Positions 1 to 8,581 of a stretch of DNA of 64,000 nt are shown one piece after another. The position numbers were made by a program, and so were the translations under genes. Positions within the stretch are counted from its first letter, which is position 1. Each line of letters opens with the position of its first letter. Under the pieces are notes generated by a model. It searched no databases. It saw only the letters and a list, made by a program, of their open reading frames with translations, and was not told the origin of the DNA. This DNA is from Pseudonocardia kujensis. GTDB taxonomy: Bacteria; Actinomycetota; Actinomycetes; Mycobacteriales; Pseudonocardiaceae. The DNA lies in the NCBI RefSeq assembly GCF_021283305.1, contig NZ_JAJSOK010000013.1:1-64000 (forward strand), given 5' to 3'.

Positions 1-2233
1 GCTCCAGCGCCCGCTCGTAGGGCGCGCCGATCGCGGCCCAGCCCTCCGCGGCGCCGAGCCGGTCGCCGCGCAGGGCGGCCCGGGTCTCGGCGGGGCAGCC
101 CCGGAAGGCGACGACGGGCTCGCCCAGCCGCGCGAGGGCGCGCAGGACATCGGCGCGTTCCCGCTCCCGGCCCGGCCGGTCGGTGCGGGCGAGGAGGTCA
201 CGGGCGGCGGCGACGTGCGCCGGGGCGGGCCGGCCGGTGAGCCAGGCGTGCTCCAGGGCCGCCGCGAGCACCGGGAGCCGCTGGAAGGCGCTGGCGGAGT
301 CCTCGGCGTAGGTCAGGGCGTCGGCCAGCAGGCGCGGGGCGTCGTCGTCGCCCCGGCGGACGGCGAGCAGGGCGAGCCCCGGCAGGCAGTAGCGCAGCAG
401 CACACCGCGGCCGCCGGACCGCTCGAGGATCGCCCGGTAGCCGGCCTCCGCAGCGGCCCAGTCGCCGTGCAGGGCCCGCAGCCGCAGCCGGTAGGAGCGG
501 CAGGCGTGGTCGAAGAACGGGAAGTCCCGGCCGCGCCCGAACTCCTCACGCTCGGCCAGCAGCGCGTCCATCTCGTCGTACCGTCCCTGCTGCCACAGCG
601 CGATCGCGGTGTTGAGGTAGCCCATCATCGCGGCGTCCTGGTCGCCCGCCTCCCGGGCGAGGGCGAGCCCGCGGCGTGCCTCGGCGTAGCCGTCCGAGTC
701 GCCGAGCGCCATCCGGGCCCGGCCGCGGAACACCAGCGGCACTGGCGGCGTCCGCCCGCCCGCCCGCGCCGCGACGGCCAGCGCCTCCTCCAGCGGTGCG
801 AGCGCCTCGGCCTCACGGTCCAGGTTGACCAGCAGGGTGCCCAGGTGGGTGAGGGCGAAGACCCGTTCCGGGCCGTCCCCGGCCTCGGTGAGCCCGGCCG
901 CACGCGTCGCCGACGCGAGGGCCGCGGCCGGCTGCTGGTCCGACCACTGCTGCACGGACAGCACGGCGAGCGCGTGCGCGAGCGCCCGGGGATCGCCGCC
1001 CTCCCGCAGCCGGACGGCCTCGGCCGCCGCGCGCACCCCCTCCCCGGCACCGGCATGGAACAGGGCCCACGAGTAGGCGTCCTGCACGGCCATCCGGGTC
1101 GGCTCGTCGAGCAGGTGCGCGACCCGCAGCACCTCGGCGTAGAGCCGCGCGCCCTCCGTCTGTGCGCCGGCCCGGCAGGCCTGCGCGCCGGCCTCCGGCC
1201 CGTGCTCGGCCACCGCGCGCTCGTCGCCCGCGGCCACGGCGTGGTGCACGACGCGCACGAGGTCGGGCCCGGGCGCGGCGAGCAGCGCGGCGACGACCCG
1301 GGCGTGGTGCCGCATGCGGCCCAGCACCGGCTGGGCGTCCTCGACGGCCCGGCGGGCCAGCTCGTGCCGGAACGCGACCGCCGTCGGCCGGACCTCGAGG
1401 ATCCCGCGGCGCTCCGCCTCGGCGATCACGGTGAGGTCGTCGACCAGCGCCCGGGCCAGCGACAGCTCGACCCCGCCGGGCACCACCGCGAGCCGGTCCA
1501 GGGCCTCCCGGGCGGGCTCGTCGAGCGTCCGGATCCGGGCCAACACGGCGTCGACCACCGTGGCGGGCGGGGTGTCCGCCGGGGCCCCCGACGCGATGAC
1601 CTCGGTGAGGAAGAAGGGGTTCCCGCCGGTGGAGCGGTGCAGCGCCGCGGCGTCGGCGCCCGTGCCCGCGCTGAGCCGCGCGACGGCGGCCGGTGACAGC
1701 GGGCCCGGGGCGAGGCGATGGACCGCGGGCCCGGTGAGGGCGCCGAGGAGGGACGGCAGCGGGTGGCCGGGCGGCGCCTCCCCGTCGCGGTAGGTGAGCA
1801 CGAGGACCGCGGGCAGGTCGGGGACCCTGCGCCCGGCGTGCCGCAGCACGTCGAGTGTCCCCTCGTCGGCCCAGTGCACGTCCTCGACCACCAGGACGGT
1901 CGGCGCCCCGGGCCCGGCCAGCTCCTCGAGGAGGGCGCCCATCACGGTCTCCCGGTCGCCCGACCGCGCCGCCGCGGCGAGCGGGCCGGCCTCCGGGTGC
2001 CGCGCCGCGTCCCGCAACGGGCCGAGCGGGCGCGGGGAGAACAGGTCGTCGCACGCGCCGGCCAGCACCCGGGCGCGACCGGACACCCGGGCCGCGAACG
2101 CCCGGACCAGGCTGGTCTTGCCGATGCCGGCCTCGCCGGCCACGAGCACGACGGAGCCGGCGCCGGAGGCCGCCCCCGCGACCGCCCCCTCCAGCGCCTC
2201 GAGCTCCGCCGCGCGCTCGAGGAGCGACCCCAT
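1..2233 (-). CDS. AAA-type ATPase transcriptional regulator (LuxR/large ATP-binding family), C-terminal end missing
   Basis: The reading frame starts at the ATG at 2233 and runs without a stop off the left edge of the window, so about 744 residues are visible and the C terminus is missing. Residues 33-40 (GEAGIGKT) form a Walker A motif, followed by a Walker B-like stretch ending VEDVHWAD, as in STAND/AAA signal-transduction ATPases. The second half is alanine- and leucine-rich helical sequence compatible with TPR-like repeats. Such proteins usually end in a LuxR-type helix-turn-helix, but that part would lie outside the window, so DNA binding is inferred. The gene is divergent from prfC, with 167 bp between them. 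It is either a LuxR-family regulator or a related ATP-binding protein; its target is unknown. Confidence 0.8.
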   Translation of the reverse strand, partial: MGSLLERAAELEALEGAVAGAASGAGSVVLVAGEAGIGKTSLVRAFAARVSGRARVLAGACDDLFSPRPLGPLRDAARHPEAGPLAAAARSGDRETVMGALLEELAGPGAPTVLVVEDVHWADEGTLDVLRHAGRRVPDLPAVLVLTYRDGEAPPGHPLPSLLGALTGPAVHRLAPGPLSPAAVARLSAGTGADAAALHRSTGGNPFFLTEVIASGAPADTPPATVVDAVLARIRTLDEPAREALDRLAVVPGGVELSLARALVDDLTVIAEAERRGILEVRPTAVAFRHELARRAVEDAQPVLGRMRHHARVVAALLAAPGPDLVRVVHHAVAAGDERAVAEHGPEAGAQACRAGAQTEGARLYAEVLRVAHLLDEPTRMAVQDAYSWALFHAGAGEGVRAAAEAVRLREGGDPRALAHALAVLSVQQWSDQQPAAALASATRAAGLTEAGDGPERVFALTHLGTLLVNLDREAEALAPLEEALAVAARAGGRTPPVPLVFRGRARMALGDSDGYAEARRGLALAREAGDQDAAMMGYLNTAIALWQQGRYDEMDALLAEREEFGRGRDFPFFDHACRSYRLRLRALHGDWAAAEAGYRAILERSGGRGVLLRYCLPGLALLAVRRGDDDAPRLLADALTYAEDSASAFQRLPVLAAALEHAWLTGRPAPAHVAAARDLLARTDRPGRERERADVLRALARLGEPVVAFRGCPAETRAALRGDRLGAAEGWAAIGAPYERALE

Positions 2234-2400
2234 CGGGCGATCGTGACAGCCCGGACGTCCGGAGCGGAAGGCCCCGGACCGCTCGACCGGTGCGCGACGA
2301 CACGCCCCGCCCTGTCCCCGCGCCCGCCGGGCACGCCTGACCGGCGGTTACCCTGGATCACGGCGCGTGCCACCGGGGCCGCGGCGGAGGGAGTGCGCAG

Positions 2401-4005
2401 GTGGTGCAGGTCGGATCGGCCGTTGCGGGGGACGTGCTCGCGGAGGCCGGGCGGCGGCGGTCGTTCGCCGTGATCAGCCACCCCGACGCCGGCAAGTCGA
2501 CGCTCACCGAGGCGCTCGCCCTGCACGCCGAGGTCATCGACTCCGCGGGTGCGGTGCACGGCAAGTCCGGGCGCAAGGGCGTCACCTCGGACTGGATGGA
2601 GATGGAGCGCCAGCGCGGCATCTCGGTGTCGAGCGCGGTGCTGCAGTTCGCGTACAAGGACGCGGTCGTCAACCTGCTCGACACCCCGGGCCACGGCGAC
2701 TTCTCCGAGGACACCTACCGCGTGCTCGCGGCCGTCGACGCCGCGGTGATGCTGCTCGACGCCGCCAAGGGCCTCGAGCCGCAGACGCTGAAGCTGTTCG
2801 ACGTCTGCCGCTCGCGCAAGATCCCCGTCCTCACCTTCGTGAACAAGTGGGACCGCCCCGGTCGCGAGCCGCTGGAGCTGCTCGACGAGGTGGAGCAGAG
2901 GATCGGGCTGCGGCCCATGCCCGTCACGTGGCCGCTCGGCGTCGCGGGGGAGCTGCGCGGGCTGATCGAGGTCGCCACCGGGGAGTTCACCCGCTACACC
3001 CGCGCGGCCGGCGGGGCGACCCGGGCCACCGCCGAGGTCGTGCCGGCCGAGGTGATCGCCGCCGAGGAGCCGCAGTTCTGGCAGACCGCCCAGGACGAGA
3101 TCGCCCTGCTGGAGGAGATCGGCGCGCAGTTCGACGAGAAGGACTTCCTCGCCGGCACCGCGACCCCGGTCCTGTTCGGGGCCGCGCTGTCGAACATCGG
3201 CGTCGCCCGGCTGCTCGACGCACTGGTCGAGCTGGCCCCGTCGCCGTCGGAGCGCGAGGACGCCGAGGGCCGCCCGCGTGCGCTCGACGCCCCGTTGTCC
3301 GGCCTGGTGTTCAAGGTCCAGGCGGGCATGGACAAGGCGCACCGCGACCGGATGGCGTTCCTGCGGATCCACTCCGGGCGGTTCGAGCGCGGCATGGTGC
3401 TCACCCATGCCGCCACGGGCAAGCCCTTCGCCACGAAGTACGCGCAGTCGGTGTTCGGCAACCAGCGCACCACCGTGGAGGAGGCCTTCCCCGGCGACAT
3501 CGTGGGCCTGGTCAACGCCAACGCCCTGCGCCCCGGCGACACCCTCTACGCCGCCGAGCCGGTGCACTACCCGGCCATCCCCAGCTTCGCGCCCGAGCAC
3601 TTCTCCGTCGCCCGCTGCGCCGACGCGGGCAAGAGCAAGCAGTTCCGCCGCGGCATCGAGCAGCTCGACGGCGAGGGCGTGATCCAGGTGCTGCGCTCGG
3701 AGCGCCGCGGCGACCAGGCGCCGGTGCTCGCCGCCGTCGGCCCCCTCCAGTTCGACGTCGTGGCCGCGCGGATGGCGTCCGAGTTCTCCGCCCCGATCAC
3801 CCTCGAGCACCTGCCCTACCAGGTCGCCCGGGTCACGGACGAGGCCGGCGAGCTGGCCCTCGCCTCGCAGTCCGAGTGCGAGGTGCTGACGCGCAGCGAC
3901 GGGGTGCGGCTGGCGGTGTTCAGCAACAAGTGGCGCATGGACGTCGTGATCCGCAAGTTCCCGGACGTCCCGTTCGAGCCGCTGCTCGCCGGCACCGTCG
4001 GCTGA
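2401..4005 (+). CDS. prfC: Peptide chain release factor 3 (RF3)
   Basis: This 534-residue GTPase matches the usual RF3 length (about 530). RF3 removes RF1/RF2 from the ribosome after peptide release. The G1 loop HPDAGKST lies at residues 27-34, G3 DTPGHGDF begins near residue 95, and G4 NKWD begins near residue 148. A serine/glycine-rich switch region (QRGISVSSAV) is typical of RF3 rather than EF-G. The GTG at 2401 is preferred because a GGAGG-type ribosome binding site lies about 8-10 bases upstream; a second GTG follows directly at 2404. The next gene begins 7 bases after the stop, so the two are probably co-transcribed, although no functional link between them is obvious. Identification is confident. 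Confidence 0.95.
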   Translation: MVQVGSAVAGDVLAEAGRRRSFAVISHPDAGKSTLTEALALHAEVIDSAGAVHGKSGRKGVTSDWMEMERQRGISVSSAVLQFAYKDAVVNLLDTPGHGDFSEDTYRVLAAVDAAVMLLDAAKGLEPQTLKLFDVCRSRKIPVLTFVNKWDRPGREPLELLDEVEQRIGLRPMPVTWPLGVAGELRGLIEVATGEFTRYTRAAGGATRATAEVVPAEVIAAEEPQFWQTAQDEIALLEEIGAQFDEKDFLAGTATPVLFGAALSNIGVARLLDALVELAPSPSEREDAEGRPRALDAPLSGLVFKVQAGMDKAHRDRMAFLRIHSGRFERGMVLTHAATGKPFATKYAQSVFGNQRTTVEEAFPGDIVGLVNANALRPGDTLYAAEPVHYPAIPSFAPEHFSVARCADAGKSKQFRRGIEQLDGEGVIQVLRSERRGDQAPVLAAVGPLQFDVVAARMASEFSAPITLEHLPYQVARVTDEAGELALASQSECEVLTRSDGVRLAVFSNKWRMDVVIRKFPDVPFEPLLAGTVG

Positions 4006-4012
4006 GCACCCC

Positions 4013-5305
4013 GTGACCTGGCGGAACTGGGCCGGCAACCAGCGGACCCGGCCCGTCCGGGTCGTCGCGGCGCGCGACGGCGGCGAGGTCGCCGAGGCCG
4101 TGAAGGCCGCCGCGCGGGACGGGTTGCGGGTCAAGGCGCTGGGCAGCGGCCACTCGTTCACCGGGATCGGGGTGCCCGACGGGGTCGCGGTCCGGCCGCC
4201 CTCCGCGCCGTCGGTGGTCCTCGACGGGGACCTCGCGACCGTGCCCGCCGGGCTGTCGCTGCGCGCGCTCAACGCGCTCCTGTGGGCGCACGGGCGGGCC
4301 CTGCCGAACCTGGGCGACATCGACGCGCAGACGATCTCCGGCGCGATCTCCACCGGCACGCACGGGACCGGCGCCCGCTTCCGCGGCCTCGCGGCGCAGG
4401 TCCGGGGCCTGGAGATGGTGCTGGCCGACGGGTCGCCGCTGCGCTGCACCGCCGACGAGAACCCGGAGGTCCTGCACGCCGCCCGCGTCGGGCTGGGCGC
4501 CCTGGGCGTGCTCACCTCGGTGACCCTGGGGACCGTGCCCGCGTTCCGGCTGCACGCCGTGGAGCGGGCGCTCCCGCTGGCCGAGGTCCTGGAGGATCTC
4601 GACGCGCTCACCGCCACGAACGACCACGTCGAGTTCTACTGGTTCCCGCACACCGAGCTCGCCGTGCTCAAGCGCAACAACCGCACCGAGGCGGACGCGC
4701 CGCGGCGCGGATGGGCCGCCGAGTGGGTCGGCGACGAGCTGCTCGGCAACGCGGGCTTCGCCGTGGCCTGCGGACTGGGGGCGCGGGTGCCGGCGCTGGT
4801 GCCCCGGCTCAACCGCCTGATGGCGGGGCAGATGGCCGCCGCGGAGTACGTCGACCGCTCCTACCGCGTGTTCTGCAGCCCGCGGCGGGTGCGGTTCCTG
4901 GAGATGGAGTACGCCGTGCCGCGCGAGGCGCTGGGGGAGGCGTTCGCGGGGCTGCGGACGGCCGCCGCGCGGCACGCCGTCGACGTCACGGTGCCGGTCG
5001 AGGTGCGGGTCACCGCGGCCGACGACGTCCCGCTCTCCACGGCATCCGACCGCGACACCGCGTACCTGGCCGTGCACGTGGCCCGCGGCCGCCCGCACGA
5101 GGCGTACTTCGGGGCCGTCGAGTCGGTGATGACCGCCCTCGACGGGCGTCCGCACTGGGGCAAGCTGCACAGCCGGACTGCCGCCGAGCTCCGCGGGCTC
5201 TACCCCGGCTTCGACGCGTTCGTCGCCCTCCGCGACCGGCTCGACCCCGAGGGGCGCTTCCGCAACGCCTACCTGGACCGTGTGCTGGGCGTTCCCGGGG
5301 TGTGA
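4013..5305 (+). CDS. FAD-linked L-gulono/D-arabinono-1,4-lactone oxidase family protein
   Basis: This 430-residue protein has an N-terminal FAD-binding (PCMH-type) domain with the GSGHSFT loop at residues 44-50 and a GTHGTG segment near residue 115. It ends in an ALO-type C-terminal domain with the conserved HWGKLH motif and a FRNAYLDRVLG tail. The family oxidises aldonolactones or alditols with oxygen as acceptor; the actual substrate cannot be read from the sequence. The histidine in GSGHSFT is the position that carries covalent FAD in alditol oxidases. The GTG start lies 7 bases after the prfC stop, giving a tight two-gene unit. No signal peptide is visible, so it should be cytoplasmic. 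Confidence 0.85.
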   Translation: MTWRNWAGNQRTRPVRVVAARDGGEVAEAVKAAARDGLRVKALGSGHSFTGIGVPDGVAVRPPSAPSVVLDGDLATVPAGLSLRALNALLWAHGRALPNLGDIDAQTISGAISTGTHGTGARFRGLAAQVRGLEMVLADGSPLRCTADENPEVLHAARVGLGALGVLTSVTLGTVPAFRLHAVERALPLAEVLEDLDALTATNDHVEFYWFPHTELAVLKRNNRTEADAPRRGWAAEWVGDELLGNAGFAVACGLGARVPALVPRLNRLMAGQMAAAEYVDRSYRVFCSPRRVRFLEMEYAVPREALGEAFAGLRTAAARHAVDVTVPVEVRVTAADDVPLSTASDRDTAYLAVHVARGRPHEAYFGAVESVMTALDGRPHWGKLHSRTAAELRGLYPGFDAFVALRDRLDPEGRFRNAYLDRVLGVPGV

Positions 5306-5366
5306 GACGTGTCCGAAATTGAGATTCCGCTTGTCTTGTAGGGCAGGCAGGGGGTAGCTGTTAGAC

Positions 5367-5669
5367 ATGGCTAACGCGAGGCCGGCGGTCCGGGAGTTCC
5401 GGGTGCTCCGCCGGGCCTGCCTGGCGCCGTCCACCCGTCCTGTCCCGCGGCCGCGCGCCCGTGCCGCGGACGACCCCTCCGTGCGGCTCGCCGTCGTCGC
5501 CGCGGTGGTCATGGTGGTGCTCGCCGGAGGCCTCCTCGCGGCGGTCTCCGCCGGCGCCCCGGCCGCCGTCGTGCTGGGCCTCTGCGTCCTCGCCCTCCTG
5601 GTCCGTCCGCTCGCGGTCCTGCGTCACCGCCGGGTCGCCCGCCGGCCGGGTGCGGGAACCGTGCGCTGA
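5367..5669 (+). CDS. Small putative membrane protein
   Basis: This 100-residue ORF has an Arg-rich N-terminal third and two adjacent hydrophobic helices (around VRLAVVAAVVMVVLAGGLLAAV and AAVVLGLCVLALLVRP) separated by a short loop, then a basic tail. It looks like a small two-helix inner-membrane protein with cytoplasmic termini. I do not recognise the family. The ATG at 5367 sits inside a short inverted repeat (GTTAG at 5360-5364, CTAAC at 5371-5375). The preceding stretch is AT-richer than the surroundings, consistent with a promoter region. Confidence 0.5.
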   Translation: MANARPAVREFRVLRRACLAPSTRPVPRPRARAADDPSVRLAVVAAVVMVVLAGGLLAAVSAGAPAAVVLGLCVLALLVRPLAVLRHRRVARRPGAGTVR

Positions 5670-5811
5670 CGCACGAGGCCGTCCGCCGTCCTCGTGCCCG
5701 CCCGGGGTGGTCGAGGGGCCGGTCGGGGCGGGGCGTGCGAGCAGATGCTCCTGCCGGGCCCGGCTGCGGGCACCGCCGGGAGCGGCCGGAGCGCCCCGGT
5801 AGCGTCGCGGC

Positions 5812-6498
5812 GTGGCTCGCCGGACCCGCACGACCCGCTCGTCGCGCACGACCAAGACCCTTCCCGACCCGCCCGACCTCCCGTCGTCGTACGAGGTGGC
5901 GACCGGGCCGCCGGAGACCGGGGACCTGTGGGACGGGGTCGGGGCCGGCCCGGACCTGGTCCTGCCCGAGCACGTCGCGGACCTGCGGCTGCACGAGTGC
6001 CGGTTCTCCGGGGTCGACCTCGCCGGCCGGACGCTCAGCGGCCTGCACTGCCGGGACACCGAGTTCCACCGCTGCGACCTCTCCGGTGCGGTGCTCGACG
6101 ACGCCGTGTTCACCCGCGTCACGTTCACCGACTGCCGGTTCACCGGTGCGGAGCTCAACGGCGCCGGGCTGAACGACGTCCGGATCTCCGGCTGCCGCGC
6201 CGACCTGGCCCGCTTCCGGATGGCGAAGGGCACGTTCCTGCACGTCGAGGACACGTCGCTGCGCGGCGCCGATCTCTACCGCTTCACGGCGCAGGACTGC
6301 GCGTTCCTGCGCTGCGACCTCGGCGAGGCCTCCTTCGAGGACGCCCGGCTGACCGGCACGGACCTGCACGGCTCGACCGTCGACGACCTGCGCGGCCCGC
6401 TCGCCCTGCGCGGCTGCCGGATCGGGCCCGACCAGCTGGTACCGGTGGGGGCCCTGCTCCTCGCGGCGCTCGGCGTGGAGATCACCGACCGGCGTTGA
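5812..6498 (+). CDS. Pentapeptide-repeat protein
   Basis: This 228-residue protein is built largely from A(D/N)Lxx-type pentapeptide units from about residue 55 to 200 (for example FSGVDLAGRTLSG and CDLSGAVLDDAVF), which should fold as a right-handed quadrilateral beta helix. The N-terminal 40 residues are basic and threonine-rich. The fold is shared by DNA-gyrase-protecting proteins such as MfpA and Qnr and by many proteins of unknown role. The cysteine-containing units and the interrupted repeats do not prove a gyrase role, so I give only the family. It starts with GTG at 5812. Its last 17 bases overlap the 3' end of the convergent HTH gene. Confidence 0.85.
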   Translation: MARRTRTTRSSRTTKTLPDPPDLPSSYEVATGPPETGDLWDGVGAGPDLVLPEHVADLRLHECRFSGVDLAGRTLSGLHCRDTEFHRCDLSGAVLDDAVFTRVTFTDCRFTGAELNGAGLNDVRISGCRADLARFRMAKGTFLHVEDTSLRGADLYRFTAQDCAFLRCDLGEASFEDARLTGTDLHGSTVDDLRGPLALRGCRIGPDQLVPVGALLLAALGVEITDRR

Positions 6499-6862
6499 CA
6501 CCGCCGTCCGACCGCGGGGCGCGCGGCGGCTCGTGCAGGATCGCCGACACCCGCTGCCGACTCACCCCGAAGAGCTTGCCGATCCGGGTGATCGACACCT
6601 GCTCGCGCTGCAGGGCCCGCGCCTCCTCGCGGCGGAACCGGCCGCCGGCGCTGCCGAGGTCGTCGAGCGCGCGCGTCACGGCCTCGACGACCAGCGGGCG
6701 CTCCTCCTGCGTGACGATCTCGTGCCAGCTCAGCCCGCCGGTGCGAAGGCGCTCGAGCTGGTCGACCCGCCGGCGGGCCTCGGCGAGGTCGGCGAGGGTG
6801 CGGTCGAGCTGCGAGCCGAGCTCGCGCAGCGCGGCCACCGCCGGGTCGGCCGGAGCGGTCAC
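6482..6862 (-). CDS. Small helix-turn-helix DNA-binding protein
   Basis: This protein of about 126 residues has a helical N-terminal half rich in Arg/Glu/Leu, likely coiled coil, and a C-terminal helix-turn-helix reading ITRIGKLFGVSRQRVSAIL. That motif resembles sigma-70 region 4-like or resolvase-like HTH segments. The GTG at 6862 overlaps the stop of the upstream flavin reductase by four bases (GTGA), so the two genes are translationally coupled. It may regulate its partner gene or act as an accessory DNA-binding protein. Genes with this architecture are common in actinobacteria and mostly uncharacterised. Confidence 0.7.
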   Translation of the reverse strand: MTAPADPAVAALRELGSQLDRTLADLAEARRRVDQLERLRTGGLSWHEIVTQEERPLVVEAVTRALDDLGSAGGRFRREEARALQREQVSITRIGKLFGVSRQRVSAILHEPPRAPRSDGGVNAGR

Positions 6863-7356
6863 CGCAGGGCCATGAGGGCGGTCGCCACCGGCTTCCAGCG
6901 CTCGGCGTAGGCGTCGAGCTCGGGTGCCTCGGACCACGTCGCGTCGATCAGGTAGAGGCCGGGCAGGGCGCAGGTGCCACCGAGCTCGGACAGCACCGGC
7001 TTGAGGGTCAGGTCGGGCGCCATGGCGTGCCCCGGCCCGGCGCCCAGCATCAGCGGCACGGCGACGACGTCCTGCAGCCCGGTGCCACCCGCGAACTGGT
7101 CGAGGAAGAGCTTGAGCAGCCCGGTGTAGGTCGCCTTGAAGGTCGGGCTGGCGAACACGACCAGCGACGACTCCTGGACCGTCTTGACCGCGGCCGCCAC
7201 GGCCTCGTCGCCCCAGCCGAGCAGGCCCGGGCCCAGCTCGACGAGGTCGACCACGTGGTCGGGTGCGGCGCCGGTGAGCTTCTCGGCCAGCGCGGTGCCG
7301 GCCTGGAGGGTGCGGCTGGCGGGCTTCGGGTTGCCGACGACGACGGTGACGGTCAC
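6859..7356 (-). CDS. NAD(P)H-dependent FMN reductase family protein
   Basis: This 165-residue flavodoxin-like protein has an N-terminal phosphate-binding turn VVGNPKPASRT and the downstream SPTFKATYTGLLKLFLDQ stretch, typical of SsuE-type NADPH-dependent FMN reductases. Such enzymes supply reduced flavin to monooxygenases or detoxify quinones. The GTG start at 7356 is supported by a GGAG about eight bases upstream. A much longer upstream extension is open in this frame but lacks the domain and looks like a shadow. It is coupled to the following HTH gene by a four-base overlap. Confidence 0.8.
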   Translation of the reverse strand: MTVTVVVGNPKPASRTLQAGTALAEKLTGAAPDHVVDLVELGPGLLGWGDEAVAAAVKTVQESSLVVFASPTFKATYTGLLKLFLDQFAGGTGLQDVVAVPLMLGAGPGHAMAPDLTLKPVLSELGGTCALPGLYLIDATWSEAPELDAYAERWKPVATALMALR

Positions 7357-7715
7357 GTGCGCTCCTGCTCTCGATCTCCGGGTTCCGGGGGCCAGCATCG
7401 CATCCCGGCCGCCCACCGCGCCGCCTCCTGCGCCGACCGCCACGCCGACCCGTCCCCGTCCTGCGCCGCCCCCCGCCGACACCCGCCGTGCCGCCCGGCG
7501 ATCCGTGGCGTGTGCCCACCGCAGCGGCCCGCACCGGCGCCGGACCCGGCCGGCGGCACGCGCGCCGCCGCCCGGCCGGGGACCAGCGGTGTCGGGGTGC
7601 GAACCCCCCGTCACGGCCTACACCCACCCGTGGCCCCCACCGGCGCACGGCCGTCACCCTTTTGAGACCGTGTGGGTGTCCGCCCCCCGGTCCGTACACA
7701 TCTCGGAGGAAGCAC
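7357..7715. other. Intergenic region upstream of the 32-residue ORF, with a long-range inverted repeat
   Basis: This 359-bp, very C-rich stretch has no convincing gene on either strand. ACACCCAC at 7620-7627 is exactly complementary to GTGGGTGT at 7672-7679, so a transcript entering the small ORF at 7716 could form a stem with a loop of about 44 bases. A strong ribosome binding site (GGAGGA at 7705-7710) closes the region. Confidence 0.4.
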
Positions 7716-7814
7716 GTGAAGAACCTCGGACGCGCACTCGGCAAGTTCAGCTCCGGCCTCCTCGACGCCCTGGGCATCCTGGGCGGCTGGAACCGGGGCC
7801 GCCGCGCCCGCTGA
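7716..7814 (+). CDS. Candidate 32-residue cationic amphipathic peptide
   Basis: GTG at 7716 opens a 33-codon frame preceded five bases upstream by GGAGGA, one of the strongest ribosome binding sites in the window. The peptide has eight basic residues (ending RGRRAR) and one acidic residue. Leu4, Leu8, Phe11, Leu15/16, Leu19 and Leu22 are spaced as on one face of a helix. A strong hairpin at 7835-7868 follows 20 bases after the stop, so the ORF has its own apparent transcription unit. There is no cleavable signal peptide and no cysteine. I do not recognise a family. It could be a membrane-active or regulatory small protein, or a leader peptide. Confidence 0.5.
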   Translation: MKNLGRALGKFSSGLLDALGILGGWNRGRRAR

Positions 7815-7834
7815 CGGCCACCGACCGCGGTGCC

Positions 7835-7868
7835 CGCCCGCCCCGGCCCGTCGACCGGTCGGGGCGGG
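7835..7868 (+). terminator. GC-rich hairpin after the 32-residue ORF
   Basis: The arms GCCCGCCCCG (7835-7844) and CGGGGCGGGC (7859-7868) pair perfectly over ten bases around a 14-base loop. There is no U-tract, which is common for actinobacterial terminators. Confidence 0.55.
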
Positions 7869-8221
7869 CGCCCCCGGTCCCGCCCGGTCCGCGCCCCGAA
7901 CGCGGACGGGTGCACGTTCCCCAGCCGCCGCCGCGGCCCCTCCTGCCGTGCCTTCGAGGGCCTCTGCGCCCCGCGCCGGCCGCCAGGCGGCGGCGCTGCC
8001 GGGCCGCCCGGCAGCCGCGCCGCCACCTCGTGTTGCTCGGCCGTCCGGCCCAACCCTTGTTACCGGCGCTTTTCCGCGCCGGATCGTTCACGGGCGACCT
8101 CGATCCGACACGCTTCCCGACCTTGACAGCGGGCGAGGTCTCCCTTCACCGTGTTGCGTGTCGTGCTGAATGTTTCGCAGTACGCACAGAGCCTGTCACC
8201 CGGCCTTCGAGGACGCGGCAC
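7869..8221. other. Intergenic region upstream of the betaine-catabolism operon
   Basis: No gene is supported in this stretch. It contains a TTGACA at 8123-8128, but I could not find a good -10 hexamer at 16-18 bases from it, so no promoter is assigned with confidence. The last 100 bases are less GC-rich and include an imperfect dyad (TGCGT near 8155, ACGCA near 8182), which is a plausible site for the IclR regulator encoded nearby. Confidence 0.35.
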
Positions 8222-8581
8222 ATGAACTTCGCCTGCCAGCTCGCCGATCTCCCGCGCGGCACCGCCCTGCGACTCACGGACCTGCCCGGCAGTCCGCCCG
8301 TCGCCCTCTTCCACACCGACGACGGCGAGCTCTTCGCCGTCGACGACACCTGCACCCACGCCGACGCCTCCCTCGCCGACGGGTTCGTGGAGGACTGCGC
8401 CGTCGAGTGCCCCCTGCACGCGGCGATCTTCGACCTTCGCACCGGCGAGGCCGACGGGCTCGTCGCGCAGTACCCGGTCCGCACCCACACCGTGGTGATC
8501 GAGGACGGCGCGGTCTACGTCAAGCTGTCGGAGAAGGTCCCGCACCTGCCCGCCGGCGCGCGCCGGTCCGTCGCCTCGTGA
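8222..8581 (+). CDS. Small Rieske [2Fe-2S] ferredoxin-like protein
   Basis: This 119-residue protein has the Rieske cluster motif C-T-H at residues 44-46 and C-P-L-H at 63-66, so Cys44, His46, Cys63 and His66 should hold a [2Fe-2S] cluster. Its length fits a single-domain Rieske ferredoxin such as BphF or NirD-like proteins. Its stop overlaps the start of the FAD/GcvT gene (GTGA at 8578), and the oxygenase gene follows in the same operon. The simplest role is electron delivery to the Rieske oxygenase encoded at 11001-12263. No ferredoxin reductase gene is seen in the operon. Confidence 0.85.
   Translation: MNFACQLADLPRGTALRLTDLPGSPPVALFHTDDGELFAVDDTCTHADASLADGFVEDCAVECPLHAAIFDLRTGEADGLVAQYPVRTHTVVIEDGAVYVKLSEKVPHLPAGARRSVAS

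Noticed and set aside
1942..4617. Very long open frame antisense to prfC and the lactone oxidase gene
   Set aside because: No domain is recognisable, and both sense genes have clear catalytic motifs; such antisense frames are common in very GC-rich DNA.
8123..8160. TTGACA element as the promoter of the betaine operon
   Set aside because: No plausible -10 hexamer lies 16-18 bases downstream, so the site is mentioned only in the intergenic entry.
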